Source: Iamia sp035765045
GTDB lineage: Bacteria > Actinomycetota > Acidimicrobiia > Acidimicrobiales > Iamiaceae
Assembly (NCBI GenBank): GCA_035765045.1
Contig: DASTYI010000099.1
Span: 66,411-130,410 of the forward strand
Direction: 5' to 3'
Length of the DNA stretch: 64,000 nt
Position 1 is the stretch's first letter. Each line of letters opens with the position of its first letter. The notes under the pieces are model-generated. The model did not search any database. It worked only from the letters and a program-made list of their open reading frames with translations, and had not been told where the DNA came from. The position numbers and the translations under genes are program-made. Below are positions 8,982-16,454 of this stretch, piece after piece.

Positions 8982-8987
8982 AACCTA
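8982..8987 (-). promoter_or_regulatory. -10 hexamer TAGGTT of the GH36 gene
   Basis: On the minus strand TAGGTT ends 6 bases before GTG 8975. No Shine-Dalgarno sequence is visible, so a leaderless start is likely. Confidence 0.5.
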
Positions 8988-9028
8988 ACCCCGTGCCCGT
9001 GCCCGGCTCGCCCGGTGGACGACGACGT

Positions 9029-9172
9029 ATGACGGTCTTGCAGGACGACGCCGCCGGCCTGGTGGCGTGGGTGGCGCCGGGCTCTTCCCGCCTGGCCGCC
9101 GTCCCCGTCGACGGGCTCGGCCTCCGCGACCGCCCGCCGGCCGGGCGGTTCACGACGCCCCGCCGCCACCGG
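9029..9172 (+). pseudogene. Possible remnant of a DUF402-type gene
   Basis: A frame starting MTVLQDDAAGLVAWVAPGSS and continuing RDRPPAGRFT resembles the N-terminal strands of DUF402 nucleotide phosphatase-like proteins. It then runs into repeat-like sequence and stops at 9229. There is no downstream continuation with the expected Asp/Glu-rich core. I read it as a decayed gene end trapped between repeats; the resemblance is short and uncertain. Confidence 0.3.
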
Positions 9173-9185
9173 CGACGATCACACC

Positions 9186-9323
9186 AGATGGATGCCCAGC
9201 CCGGTTCTGAGGCGCAGGCGTTGCGCTGACGCAACCCAGGCGGGTCAGAACGGACCGGATGGATCGCAGCACGGTTCTGAGGCGCCGACGGCGCGTTCGG
9301 GGCGACCAGGGTGGATCAGAACC
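9186..9323. repeat. Two tandem ~70-bp units, each a TTCTGA...TCAGAA hairpin
   Basis: Unit 1 has GTTCTGA at 9204-9210 and TCAGAAC at 9245-9251 around a stem GTTGCG-CTGA-CGCAAC. Unit 2 has GGTTCTGA at 9273-9280 and TCAGAACC at 9316-9323. Both are preceded by a similar GATGGAT-N8-CGGTTCTGAGGCG stretch, so they form a degenerate direct repeat. Nothing else is seen between 9324 and 9408. Confidence 0.65.
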
Positions 9324-9408
9324 CGAGGCCGGCACGCGCCCCTCGGGTTCTCCACTGGAGCCTCCGTGCTCGTGGGCCGTGGGCCGGGGCTGAGGGCGGG
9401 GGCTGGGG

Positions 9409-10188
9409 TCAGGGGGGCCAGATGGCGGCGTCGGGGGGGCCGGCGAGGGTGAGGAGGGCGGTGAGGGCGGGGCCGTGGGTCATCTCGGGGGGCCAGACCT
9501 CGACGGTGACGCCGGGGACCTCGACGGGGGCGGGGACGACGAGGGTGACGGGGCGGCCGGCGGCGGCTGCCGCCCGGGCGATCTCCTCGGCGGTGCCCGG
9601 GGGGCGGCCGGCGGGGACGGCGACCGAACCTGGGGCGGCGGTGGGGAAGGTCCGGCCGACCCAGAACCCGGTCGGTCCGGGCGGTGCGACGACCAGGCCG
9701 TCGGCGGGGAGGGCGGCCGCCAGCCGCGCCGCCGCCCACGGGGCCGAGCCCTCCTCCTGGTAGAGCGGGCCGACCACGGCGGCGACGGCGGCGTAGAACG
9801 GCGGCCGGGCGCCGGGCCCGTCGGCCGGCGGCCAGCCCCCGGCGGCCAGGGCCAGGTGGGCCGGGTCGACGTCGACCACGTCACCGTCCCGGCCCCCGAC
9901 GGCGGCGGCCAGCGACCGGGACTCGCGGGCGTCGAGGCCGGTGGTGATCACCAGGTCGGCGGTGGTCAGCTCAGCCAGGGCGGCGTCGCCCTGCTGGAGC
10001 CCGACGGTGCCGCCGTGGAGGGGGTCGTCCCAGGCGAACAGGCCCTTGGCCCCGACGGTGTTGACCACGGTCGCGCCGGTGATCCCGCCCAGCGTCCGCA
10101 GCCCGGCCCGGGCGCCGATCGCCCCCGGGCCGGCCAGCACCACCACCCGCGCCCCCCGCCGGGCCGGGATGGCGGTCAGGGCGGCCAC
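9409..10188 (-). CDS. Protein resembling only the central domain of thiamine-diphosphate enzymes
   Basis: The 259-residue protein starts ARVVVLAGPGAIGARAG and has LGGITGATVVNTVGAKGLF, DLVITTGLDARES and VVDVDPAHLA. This is the DHS-like middle domain of acetolactate synthase and oxalyl-CoA decarboxylase relatives. The N-terminal PYR domain with its catalytic Glu and a recognisable C-terminal PP domain (GDGxxN) are absent, so it is unlikely to be an ordinary ThDP enzyme. It lies 4 bases after an SDR gene under a CTGACG operator and is probably co-transcribed with it. The GTG start at 10188 is the first good one after the SDR stop. Its function is unknown. Confidence 0.6.
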   Translation of the reverse strand: MAALTAIPARRGARVVVLAGPGAIGARAGLRTLGGITGATVVNTVGAKGLFAWDDPLHGGTVGLQQGDAALAELTTADLVITTGLDARESRSLAAAVGGRDGDVVDVDPAHLALAAGGWPPADGPGARPPFYAAVAAVVGPLYQEEGSAPWAAARLAAALPADGLVVAPPGPTGFWVGRTFPTAAPGSVAVPAGRPPGTAEEIARAAAAAGRPVTLVVPAPVEVPGVTVEVWPPEMTHGPALTALLTLAGPPDAAIWPP

Positions 10189-10192
10189 GGGC

Positions 10193-11107
10193 CTAGTAGC
10201 GGAGCCCGGGGGCGCGGGTCTTGAAGACGTCGGTGGCGAGCTGCTGGCCCAGCTTGGTGGCGTCCCAGCGCTTGCCGCCGTTGGAGATCGTGTTGCCGTT
10301 GGTCCAGCCGGTCATCAGCACGATGTCCTCGGCCACGGCCCGGATGACCTGCCCGGTGACGTGGGCGCTCTCGTCGCTGGCCAGCCAGGCGACGAGGGGC
10401 GACGACACCGCCGGGTCCATCCGGTTCCACTCGTCCTCGGGCACCTCGTCGGCCTCGATGACGGCGGGGGCGCCGGGCATGGTGCCGGTGATGCGGGTGG
10501 CGGCGGCGGGGCCGACGGCGTTGACGGTGACGCCCAGGCGCCCCAGCTCGAGGCTGAGGGTCTGGGTGAAGCCGGCCACCCCGGCCTTGGCCGTGGCGTA
10601 GTTGGTCTGGCCGAAGTTGCCGACCAGGCCGGCGCCCGAGGTGGTGGTGATGATTCGGCCGCCGACGGGCTGACCGGTCTCCTTGTGCACCTTCCGCCAG
10701 TGGACCGCGGCGTGGTGGCACGGCGACCACATGCCCTTGAGGTGGACGGCGATGACGGCGTCGAAGTCGGCCTCGCTCATGTTCCAGATCGCCGAGTCGC
10801 GGACGATGCCGGCGTTGGTGACGAGGATGTCGAGCCGGCCCCAGGTGTCGACGGCCTGGGCGACCATCCGCGCCGCGCCCTCGTGGTCGGCCACGTTCTC
10901 GTAGTTGGCGACGGCCTCGCCGCCCCGGTCGGTGATCAGCCCGACGGTGAGGTCGGCGTCCTTGCCCTCGCCCTCGCCCGTGACCGAGCCGCCGAGATCG
11001 TTGACCACGACCTTGGCGCCGTGCTTGGCCAGCTCCAGGGCGTGCCCCCGCCCGATGCCGTGGCCGGCTCCGGTGACGATGGCGACCTTGCCGTCGAGCA
11101 TGCCCAT
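10193..11107 (-). CDS. SDR oxidoreductase, 3-hydroxyacyl-CoA dehydrogenase (HSD17B4)-like
   Basis: The 304-residue SDR has TGAGHGIGRGHA (cofactor), NNDLGG-type acidic site (VVVNDLGGS), NAG and YATAK catalytic residues. The VVVNDLGG segment and the long insertion after it are typical of multifunctional beta-oxidation dehydrogenases such as HSD17B4 and its actinobacterial homologues, which oxidise (3R)-hydroxyacyl-CoA esters. The start ATG at 11107 has a strong AGGAGGT at 11113-11119. A perfect CTGACG-type palindrome lies 30 bases upstream, placing the gene in the putative TetR regulon described here. It is the first gene of a two-gene operon. Confidence 0.85.
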   Translation of the reverse strand: MGMLDGKVAIVTGAGHGIGRGHALELAKHGAKVVVNDLGGSVTGEGEGKDADLTVGLITDRGGEAVANYENVADHEGAARMVAQAVDTWGRLDILVTNAGIVRDSAIWNMSEADFDAVIAVHLKGMWSPCHHAAVHWRKVHKETGQPVGGRIITTTSGAGLVGNFGQTNYATAKAGVAGFTQTLSLELGRLGVTVNAVGPAAATRITGTMPGAPAVIEADEVPEDEWNRMDPAVSSPLVAWLASDESAHVTGQVIRAVAEDIVLMTGWTNGNTISNGGKRWDATKLGQQLATDVFKTRAPGLRY

Positions 11108-11136
11108 GGGTGACCTCCTGCGGCCCGGCCGCGCGT

Positions 11137-11155
11137 ATCTGACGAGTCGTCAGAT
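11137..11155. promoter_or_regulatory. Operator A, palindrome ATCTGACGA-G-TCGTCAGAT
   Basis: A perfect 19-bp palindrome contains the shared core CTGACG-N3-CGTCAG. On the minus strand a TAAGAT hexamer directly abuts it, so a bound repressor would cover the transcription start of the SDR operon. The same core occurs at 15886, 26717, 36604 and 37752. Confidence 0.85.
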
Positions 11156-11163
11156 CTTAGGAG

Positions 11164-11757
11164 CTAGCCCACCGGGAAGGTGAAGCTGCCGGGCCAGCTG
11201 CCGTAGTCCTGCGAGGTGACGGCGTTGGCCTCGCTCCCCTCGTAGGACTCCTCGCCCGGGGCGATCTCGATCACGACCCGGCCGCCCTCGACCGGGTTGA
11301 TGATCCCGGCGTGGACGGCGGCCGAGCAGACCGACGAGTCGTCGGTGTAGGTCTCGGTGCCCCAGACCGAGCCGATCTCGCCGTCGGGCGGGCAGAGGAA
11401 GGCGATCCGCTTGCCGTCCTCGCCTCGGTACTGGGCGGCGTTGAGGTCCCACGACACGTCGGGGGCCTCGGCATCGGGGGCGCCGGTGCCCTCCTGGCCC
11501 TGGTCGGAGGTGTCGGGGGGCGTGTCCTCGGGGTCCTCGCCGGCCTCGGTGGTGGTCGGGTCGCCGCCCGCGTCGCCCTCGTCGTCGGGGGCCGTGGTGG
11601 TCGCGCCCTCGTCGGCGGTGGTCGACGTCTCCCCCGCCTGCTCCTCGGTGGTCGACGAGGCGGCGTCGCCGTCGTCGCCGTCGTCCGAGCACCCGGCCAG
11701 GACGAGCAGGGCGGCGAGGGCGGGGACGGCGAGACGGCGGACGGTCGGGGTGCGCAT
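11164..11757 (-). CDS. LCCL-like domain lipoprotein
   Basis: The 197-residue protein has a lipoprotein leader ending LVLAGC. A long Asp/Thr/Glu low-complexity linker (about residues 25-95) follows. The C-terminal ~100 residues carry FLCPPDGEIGSVWGTETYTDDSSVC, AAVHAGII and GSEANAVTSQDYGSWPGSF in short, recognisable blocks of the LCCL fold, which is used extracellularly for adhesion or ligand contact. I chose ATG 11757 because it starts the signal peptide; an upstream GTG would add 16 residues with no leader character. It is probably a monocistronic surface protein. Confidence 0.78.
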   Translation of the reverse strand: MRTPTVRRLAVPALAALLVLAGCSDDGDDGDAASSTTEEQAGETSTTADEGATTTAPDDEGDAGGDPTTTEAGEDPEDTPPDTSDQGQEGTGAPDAEAPDVSWDLNAAQYRGEDGKRIAFLCPPDGEIGSVWGTETYTDDSSVCSAAVHAGIINPVEGGRVVIEIAPGEESYEGSEANAVTSQDYGSWPGSFTFPVG

Positions 11758-11776
11758 CCCTGCATCCTCGCACCGG

Positions 11777-11782
11777 TAGCGT
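11777..11782 (+). promoter_or_regulatory. -10 hexamer TAGCGT of the EamA gene
   Basis: TAGCGT ends 9 bases before GTG 11792 with no ribosome binding site in between. Confidence 0.5.
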
Positions 11783-11791
11783 CTCGCGCTC

Positions 11792-12685
11792 GTGCTGGCC
11801 GCCACACTCCTCGCCCTCGGGTCGGCCGCCGTTCACGCCTCCTGGAACCTGCTGATCAAGACCAGCGACGACCGGGCCCTGGCGGCGTGGGGCCAGTTCA
11901 CCGCCGCGGCCGTCGTGGCCGCGGCCGGGCTCCTGGTGGTGGGCCTGCCGGGCTGGGACGCGGCGCCGTACGTCGCCGCCAGCGCCGTGGTCCACGTCGC
12001 CTACCTGGAGTCGCTGGTGGCGGCCTACACCCACGGCGACTTCTCGCTCTCGTACCCGCTGGCCCGGGGTGGCGGCGCGGTGCTGGCCGCGGTGGGGAGC
12101 GCCGTGGTGCTCGACGACCGGCTGCCCGCCCTGGGCTGGGTGGCGATCGCCGTGGCCGGCGCCGGGCTGGTCGGGCTCCGAGGCCGGGGCGTGCCCGCCG
12201 CCGACGACGTCGTGCTGGGCGACGACCGCCCGCCGGCCGCCAACACCGACGGGGGCCGGGCCGCCCTCGGCTTCGCCCTGCTGACCGCGGCCTGCATCGC
12301 CACGTACACGATCGTCGACTCGGCCGGGTCCCGCGCCGGTGACAGCGGGGTCGCCTACAGCTTCGCCGGCTGCCTCGCCTCCGGGCTGACCGTCACCGCG
12401 GCCAACCTGGTCCGGCCGTCCCGCCGGGCGAGGGCGAGCGTCCTCCGCCGGGACTGGCGGCGGCACCTCGCCGGCGGCGTCGGCACCGTCACCGCCTACA
12501 CGATGGTGCTGGTGGCGGTGCGCCAGGCGCCGGTCGGCTACGTCACCATGCTGCGCGAGTCCTCGGTGGTGCTCGGCGCCCTGGTCGGCTGGCTGGTGCT
12601 CCACGAGGGCCTGGGCCGGCGGCGGCTGGTCGCCTCGCTGGTGATCCTCGGCGGCCTCGTCCTGCTGGTCGTCGCCGGGGGCTGA
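11792..12685 (+). CDS. EamA/DMT-family transporter
   Basis: The 297-residue protein has two EamA halves, each with about five hydrophobic helices, and a polar loop (about residues 135-155) between them. It opens TLLALGSAAVHASWNLLIK, typical of the family's first helix, and the second half has VGYVTMLRESSVVLGALVGW, the conserved helix-9 region. It probably exports small metabolites or amino acids; the substrate is not evident. The start codon is GTG. The 5' end overlaps no other gene, and the convergent DUF2630 gene ends 4 bases downstream. Confidence 0.88.
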   Translation: MLAATLLALGSAAVHASWNLLIKTSDDRALAAWGQFTAAAVVAAAGLLVVGLPGWDAAPYVAASAVVHVAYLESLVAAYTHGDFSLSYPLARGGGAVLAAVGSAVVLDDRLPALGWVAIAVAGAGLVGLRGRGVPAADDVVLGDDRPPAANTDGGRAALGFALLTAACIATYTIVDSAGSRAGDSGVAYSFAGCLASGLTVTAANLVRPSRRARASVLRRDWRRHLAGGVGTVTAYTMVLVAVRQAPVGYVTMLRESSVVLGALVGWLVLHEGLGRRRLVASLVILGGLVLLVVAGG

Positions 12686-12688
12686 GGC

Positions 12689-12937
12689 CTACTGCTGGTA
12701 GCCCTCGACCGTGCCCTCGGAGCGGACCTCGGCGTCGTCGGGGTCCTGGCCGCTGGCCCGCCGGGCCCGCCGTTGGCGGAGGAGGTCCCAGCACTGGTCG
12801 AGGGCGACCTCGACCTGCCGGAGCCGGTCGTGGTCGGCCTCGCTCAGGGCGTCGGGACCGTGCCCGGCGGCCTGCTCGAGCCGGTGCTCCTCGTCGGCCA
12901 GCTCGTTGATCCGGCGGATGACCTCGGCATCGTCCAT
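12689..12937 (-). CDS. DUF2630 family protein
   Basis: This 82-residue, highly charged helical protein matches the actinobacterial DUF2630 family: MDDAEVIRRINELADEEHRL, then LDQCWDLLRQRRARR, DPDDAEVR and a C-terminal VEGYQQ. It probably forms a helical hairpin; the function is unknown. I start at ATG 12937 because a TAGCGT hexamer at 12945-12950 lies 7 bases upstream, and the family begins with MDD. A GTG at 12946 would overlap that hexamer. Confidence 0.9.
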   Translation of the reverse strand: MDDAEVIRRINELADEEHRLEQAAGHGPDALSEADHDRLRQVEVALDQCWDLLRQRRARRASGQDPDDAEVRSEGTVEGYQQ

Positions 12938-12942
12938 GCCGC

Positions 12943-13344
12943 TCACGCTACGCCCGCCGCGTCGTAGGCGGCTCGGGCCCGGACGATCTCGGGGCGGTGC
13001 TCGCGGGTCCAGGCGACGAGGGGGGCGATGGCCTCGAGGAGGCTGGCGCCGAGGGGCGTGAGGGCGTAGTCGACCCGGGGCGGGACGACGGGGTGGACGG
13101 TGCGGGTGACGAGCCCGTCACGCTCGAGCTGGCGGAGGGTGCGGGTGAGCATCCGTTGGCTGATGCCGTCGATGTCGCGCCTGAGCTCGGTGAACCGGCG
13201 GGTGCCCTCGCCGAGCAGCTCGACGACGAGGAGCGACCACTTGTCGCCGATCCGGTCGAGCAGGTCGCGCAGCCGGCAGGCGTCGGTCCGCTCGACCACG
13301 GTTCCCCCGGTGTGCCCGGGGGACAGCGATGTGCCGTCTTCCAT
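12943..13344 (-). CDS. HxlR-family transcriptional regulator
   Basis: The 133-residue winged-helix protein has the HxlR signature: CRLRDLLDRIGDKWSLLVV, RRFTELRRDIDGISQRMLTRTL and a wing DGLVTRTVHPVVPPRVDYAL, then TPLGASLLE. HxlR proteins sense reactive electrophiles or metabolites and usually control the divergent neighbour. Here that is the LLM oxidoreductase at 13391, with a 46-bp shared promoter region. Only one N-terminal Cys (Cys23) is present, the usual redox-sensing position of the family. The 3' end lies within the promoter of the DUF2630 gene. Confidence 0.9.
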   Translation of the reverse strand: MEDGTSLSPGHTGGTVVERTDACRLRDLLDRIGDKWSLLVVELLGEGTRRFTELRRDIDGISQRMLTRTLRQLERDGLVTRTVHPVVPPRVDYALTPLGASLLEAIAPLVAWTREHRPEIVRARAAYDAAGVA

Positions 13345-13390
13345 CGCCGCCCATGGTGACTCATGATGCTGTCGGTATCAAGGAGTAACC

Positions 13391-14311
13391 ATGAGCACGG
13401 AGATCGGGATCTTCCTCCCCACCATGGGCGACACCGACGGTGCCCCCGGCGACGTGGTGGCCGCCGCCCGCCAGGCCGAGGACCTGGGGTTCGAGTCGGC
13501 CTGGGCGGTCGACCAGCTGGTCGCCGGGCAGGGGGCGCCGCTCCTCGACAGCGGGCTCGCCCTCGCCGCCGCGGCCGTCGCCACCGAGCGGATCCGCCTG
13601 GCCTACGGCGTGGCCGTCGTCCCCCTCCACCCGGCGGTGTGGCTGGCCAAGCAGGTCGCCACCCTCCAGCACCTCTCGGGCGGGCGGGTGATCCTGGGCG
13701 TCGGCGCCGGGGGCGACCGCCACACCCGCTCGTGGGCGGCGGCCGGGGTCCCGGCCCGGGAGCGGGGCGCCCGGCTCGACGCCGCCCTCGCCGTGCTCCC
13801 GGCGCTGATCGCCGGCGAGCCCACCGTCGTGCCCGAGCTGCCGGGGGCGCCGACCGTCGAGCTCGCGCCCGGCGTCACCGTCCCACCGCTGGTCGTCGGG
13901 GGCATGGCCGACGCCGCCGTCCGCCGGGTGCTCGACCACGACGCCGGGTGGTTCCTCCTCCCCTTCGGGCCCGACGGGACGGCGGCGGCACGGGCGCGGA
14001 TCGCCGGCGCCGCGGCGGCCGCCGGGAAGCCCCTCCCCCACCTCACGGCCAGCACGATGGTGGCGCTGGAGGGCGACCCGGCGCTGCCGTCACCCGAGGC
14101 CGTCCGGGCCCTGCTGACCGACCCCCGGGGCCGCTTCGGCATGCCCGCCGAGGCGGCCGACGACGCCGTGGTCCGGGGCGATCCCGCGGCCGTGGCCGAG
14201 CACCTGGCCGCCCTGGCCGGGGCCGGCGCCGACCGGGTCGTCGTCACCGTCGCCGCCGGCGACTGGCACCGCCAGGCCGACCTCCTCGCCGAGGCCGCCG
14301 CCCTGCTCTAG
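13391..14311 (+). CDS. LLM class flavin/F420-dependent oxidoreductase
   Basis: The 306-residue bacterial-luciferase-like TIM barrel begins EIGIFLPTMGD and has GFESAWAVDQL, ATERIRLAYGV and the HLSGGRVILGVGAGG motif that defines the family. Such enzymes use F420 or FMN to oxidise or reduce organic substrates. AAGGAG at 13380-13385 sits 5 bases before the ATG. Control is likely by the divergent HxlR regulator. The substrate cannot be told. The stop codon overlaps the end of the convergent acyl-CoA synthetase. Confidence 0.9.
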   Translation: MSTEIGIFLPTMGDTDGAPGDVVAAARQAEDLGFESAWAVDQLVAGQGAPLLDSGLALAAAAVATERIRLAYGVAVVPLHPAVWLAKQVATLQHLSGGRVILGVGAGGDRHTRSWAAAGVPARERGARLDAALAVLPALIAGEPTVVPELPGAPTVELAPGVTVPPLVVGGMADAAVRRVLDHDAGWFLLPFGPDGTAAARARIAGAAAAAGKPLPHLTASTMVALEGDPALPSPEAVRALLTDPRGRFGMPAEAADDAVVRGDPAAVAEHLAALAGAGADRVVVTVAAGDWHRQADLLAEAAALL

Positions 14312-15849
14312 CCGGCGGCGTACTGCTTGCGGAGCTCGTGCTTGGGGATCTTGCCGCTGGCGTTGCGGGGGATGGCGTCGACGACCTCCAGCCGCTCGGG
14401 GAGGGCCTGGGTGCGGAGGCCCTTCTCCTTGAGGTGGGCGACCATCTCGTCGAAGGTGAGCGGCTCGCCGGGGCCGGCGACGACGGCGCACACCATCTCC
14501 CCCCGGTCGGCGTCGGGCAGGCCGATCACGGCCACGTCGGTGACCTTCGGATGCTCGTACAGGAGGTTCTCGACCTCGGCGGCCGAGACGTTCTCGCCCT
14601 TGCGGATGATCACGTCCTTGACCCGGCCGGTGATGCGGACGTAGCCGTCCTCGTCGATCACACCGAGGTCGCCGGTGCGGAACCAGCCGTCGGAGTCGAA
14701 GGCGTCGGCGTCGAGCGATCCGTCGAGGTAGCCCCGCATCATCTGCGGCGCCTTGGCCCGCAGCTCGCCCTCCTCGCCGGCGCCGACGACCTCGCCGTCG
14801 AGGCTCACGGCCCGCAGCAGCACGCCGGGCATGGCCCGCCCCTCGGTGGTGGCCAGCTTGTCGTCGGGGTCGAGGGCCGAGCCCATGGTGAGGATCGGCG
14901 CCTCGGTCAGCCCCCAGCCCGAGACGATGCCGAGCCCCCCCAGCTCCTCCTTGACCTCGGTGTGGAGGGCCGGGGGCTTGGGGGCGCCGCCACCCGGGCA
15001 CAGCCGGAGGCTGGGGAAGATCTTGACGTCGCCGGCGGCCCGCTGGGCGGCCAGGTAGGCCATGTGGAAGAAGGTGGCCGAGCCGGCCAGGGTGACGTCG
15101 GCCTTCGAGGCCAGCTCGGGGGTGGCCGTGGGGTCGAAGGCCTCGGTGATGACGTTGGTGAGGCCGTACATCAGGCTCGACGCCAGCCAGATCGGCCCGG
15201 CGATGTGGGTCACCGGGAAGGCCATCAGGTTGCGGTCGCCCTCGCGGCACAGCATCCGGTCGCACATGCCCCGGGCGGTGACGATCAGGTCGCCGTCGCT
15301 GTGGCGGGCGCCCTTGGGGTCGGCGGTGGTGCCCGAGGTGTAGAAGAGCCAGGTCGCCGGCTCGTCGGCCCGGGTGGCGGGCGGCTCGGGGGCGGGGGGG
15401 AGGTCGGCCGGGTCGCCGTCGGGCAGGGTGCTCGACGCCACCAGGACCTTGGGCGGGTTGGGGTTGTCGGCAGCGATGCGCTCGGCCATCGCCTCGTAGT
15501 CGAAGCCCCGCCACTCGCCCGGGACGATCAGCAGCTTGGCCTCGGCCTGGCGGGTGACGAAGCCGACCTCCCGGTCGCGGTAGATCGGGATGATCGGGTT
15601 CTGGACGGCGCCGAGCCGGCACAGGGCGGCGATCAGCACCAGCGAGCCGTGCCACGTCGGGAGGACCCACGACACGACGTCGCCCGGGCCGATGCCCTCG
15701 GCCGCCAGCCCGGCGGCGACCGTCTCCGCCGAGGTCCGGTAGTCGCCGAAGGTGACGGCCTGGCCCGACTCGTCGATCGTCATCACCGCGTCCGGCGACG
15801 CCTCCGCCCGTGCCTCGACCAGCTCCCACAGGTTCCGTCCCTCGAGCAT
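14308..15849 (-). CDS. AMP-forming acyl-CoA synthetase
   Basis: The 513-residue ANL-superfamily enzyme activates a carboxylic acid to its CoA thioester. ATP-binding YTSGTTADPKG, SGWGLTEAP, the DGWFRTGDLG hinge region and the C-terminal KDVIIRKGENVSAAEVE and NASGKIPKHEL (catalytic Lys) are intact. The ATG at 15849 has GGAGG 4 bases upstream. Operator B (CTGACG-GTT-CGTCAG) lies 37 bases further up, so the gene belongs to the proposed TetR regulon. It is related to cyclohexanecarboxylate- and steroid-type ligases, but the substrate is open. Confidence 0.92.
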   Translation of the reverse strand: MLEGRNLWELVEARAEASPDAVMTIDESGQAVTFGDYRTSAETVAAGLAAEGIGPGDVVSWVLPTWHGSLVLIAALCRLGAVQNPIIPIYRDREVGFVTRQAEAKLLIVPGEWRGFDYEAMAERIAADNPNPPKVLVASSTLPDGDPADLPPAPEPPATRADEPATWLFYTSGTTADPKGARHSDGDLIVTARGMCDRMLCREGDRNLMAFPVTHIAGPIWLASSLMYGLTNVITEAFDPTATPELASKADVTLAGSATFFHMAYLAAQRAAGDVKIFPSLRLCPGGGAPKPPALHTEVKEELGGLGIVSGWGLTEAPILTMGSALDPDDKLATTEGRAMPGVLLRAVSLDGEVVGAGEEGELRAKAPQMMRGYLDGSLDADAFDSDGWFRTGDLGVIDEDGYVRITGRVKDVIIRKGENVSAAEVENLLYEHPKVTDVAVIGLPDADRGEMVCAVVAGPGEPLTFDEMVAHLKEKGLRTQALPERLEVVDAIPRNASGKIPKHELRKQYAAG

Positions 15850-15885
15850 CGATCCTCCGTGCGTCGGCGCCGGGCGTGGCGCGAT

Positions 15886-15900
15886 CTGACGGTTCGTCAG
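15886..15900. promoter_or_regulatory. Operator B, CTGACG-GTT-CGTCAG
   Basis: The palindromic core is perfect. On the minus strand TAACCT overlaps its outer end, so the operator would cover the start of transcription of the acyl-CoA synthetase. Confidence 0.82.
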
Positions 15901-15921
15901 GTTAGGGGATGGACGACGCCG

Positions 15922-15927
15922 TAGCCT
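15922..15927 (+). promoter_or_regulatory. -10 hexamer TAGCCT of the P-loop kinase gene
   Basis: TAGCCT ends 7 bases before GTG 15935 and no ribosome binding site is visible. It lies only 22 bases from operator B, so this gene might be affected by the same regulator. Confidence 0.5.
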
Positions 15928-15934
15928 GCGCCCC

Positions 15935-16447
15935 GTGCCGTCGTCGCTGGTCGTGTTCGCCGGGGTCCCCGGGGTCGGGAAGTCCTCGGTGGCCGAAGGG
16001 GTGGCCCGGGCCCTCGGGCGGCCGGTCCTGTCGGTCGACCCCATCGAGCAGGGCATGGCCGACGCCGGCATCCCGCCCTCGTTCGAGCGGGGCCTGGCCG
16101 CCTACCTCGTCGCCGCCCGCTGCGCCGCCCACCTGCTCGGGCTGGGCCAGGGCGTGATCGTCGACGCCGTCAACGCCGAGCCCGAGGGCCGCGCCGTGTG
16201 GCACGAGGTGGGCGCGGCCGCCGGCATCGCCCCGACCTGGGTCCACGTCACCTGCTCCGACCCCGCCGTCCACCGGGCCCGCCTGGAGGGCCGGGCCCGC
16301 CGCTACGCCGACGTCGACGAGCCGGCCTGGGCGGCCGTGATCGCCCGCGCCGCCGGCTTCGCCCCCTGGACCGACGAGCGCATCACCGTCGACACCGCCT
16401 CCCCCCTCCCCACCACCATCGCCCACGTCCTCGCCGCCCTCTCCTGA
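15935..16447 (+). CDS. P-loop AAA/zeta-toxin-like kinase domain protein
   Basis: The 170-residue single-domain NTPase starts SLVVFAGVPGVGKSSVAEGVA (Walker A). It has VIVDAVNAEPEGR (Walker B-like region) and a later RLEGRARR Arg-rich lid, as in gluconate, adenylylsulfate or chloramphenicol phosphotransferase-like kinases. It probably phosphorylates a small molecule. It is divergent from the acyl-CoA synthetase and converges with the cyclase gene, with no operon partner. Confidence 0.8.
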   Translation: MPSSLVVFAGVPGVGKSSVAEGVARALGRPVLSVDPIEQGMADAGIPPSFERGLAAYLVAARCAAHLLGLGQGVIVDAVNAEPEGRAVWHEVGAAAGIAPTWVHVTCSDPAVHRARLEGRARRYADVDEPAWAAVIARAAGFAPWTDERITVDTASPLPTTIAHVLAALS

Positions 16448-16454
16448 GGACGTC

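Noticed and set aside
9409..10188. A complete acetolactate synthase
   Set aside because: Only the middle domain is present; the length is under half of a real enzyme and catalytic motifs are absent.
13345..13390. An HxlR operator in the divergent promoter
   Set aside because: Only short, imperfect inverted pieces (TGAT/ATCA) are visible; too weak to call.
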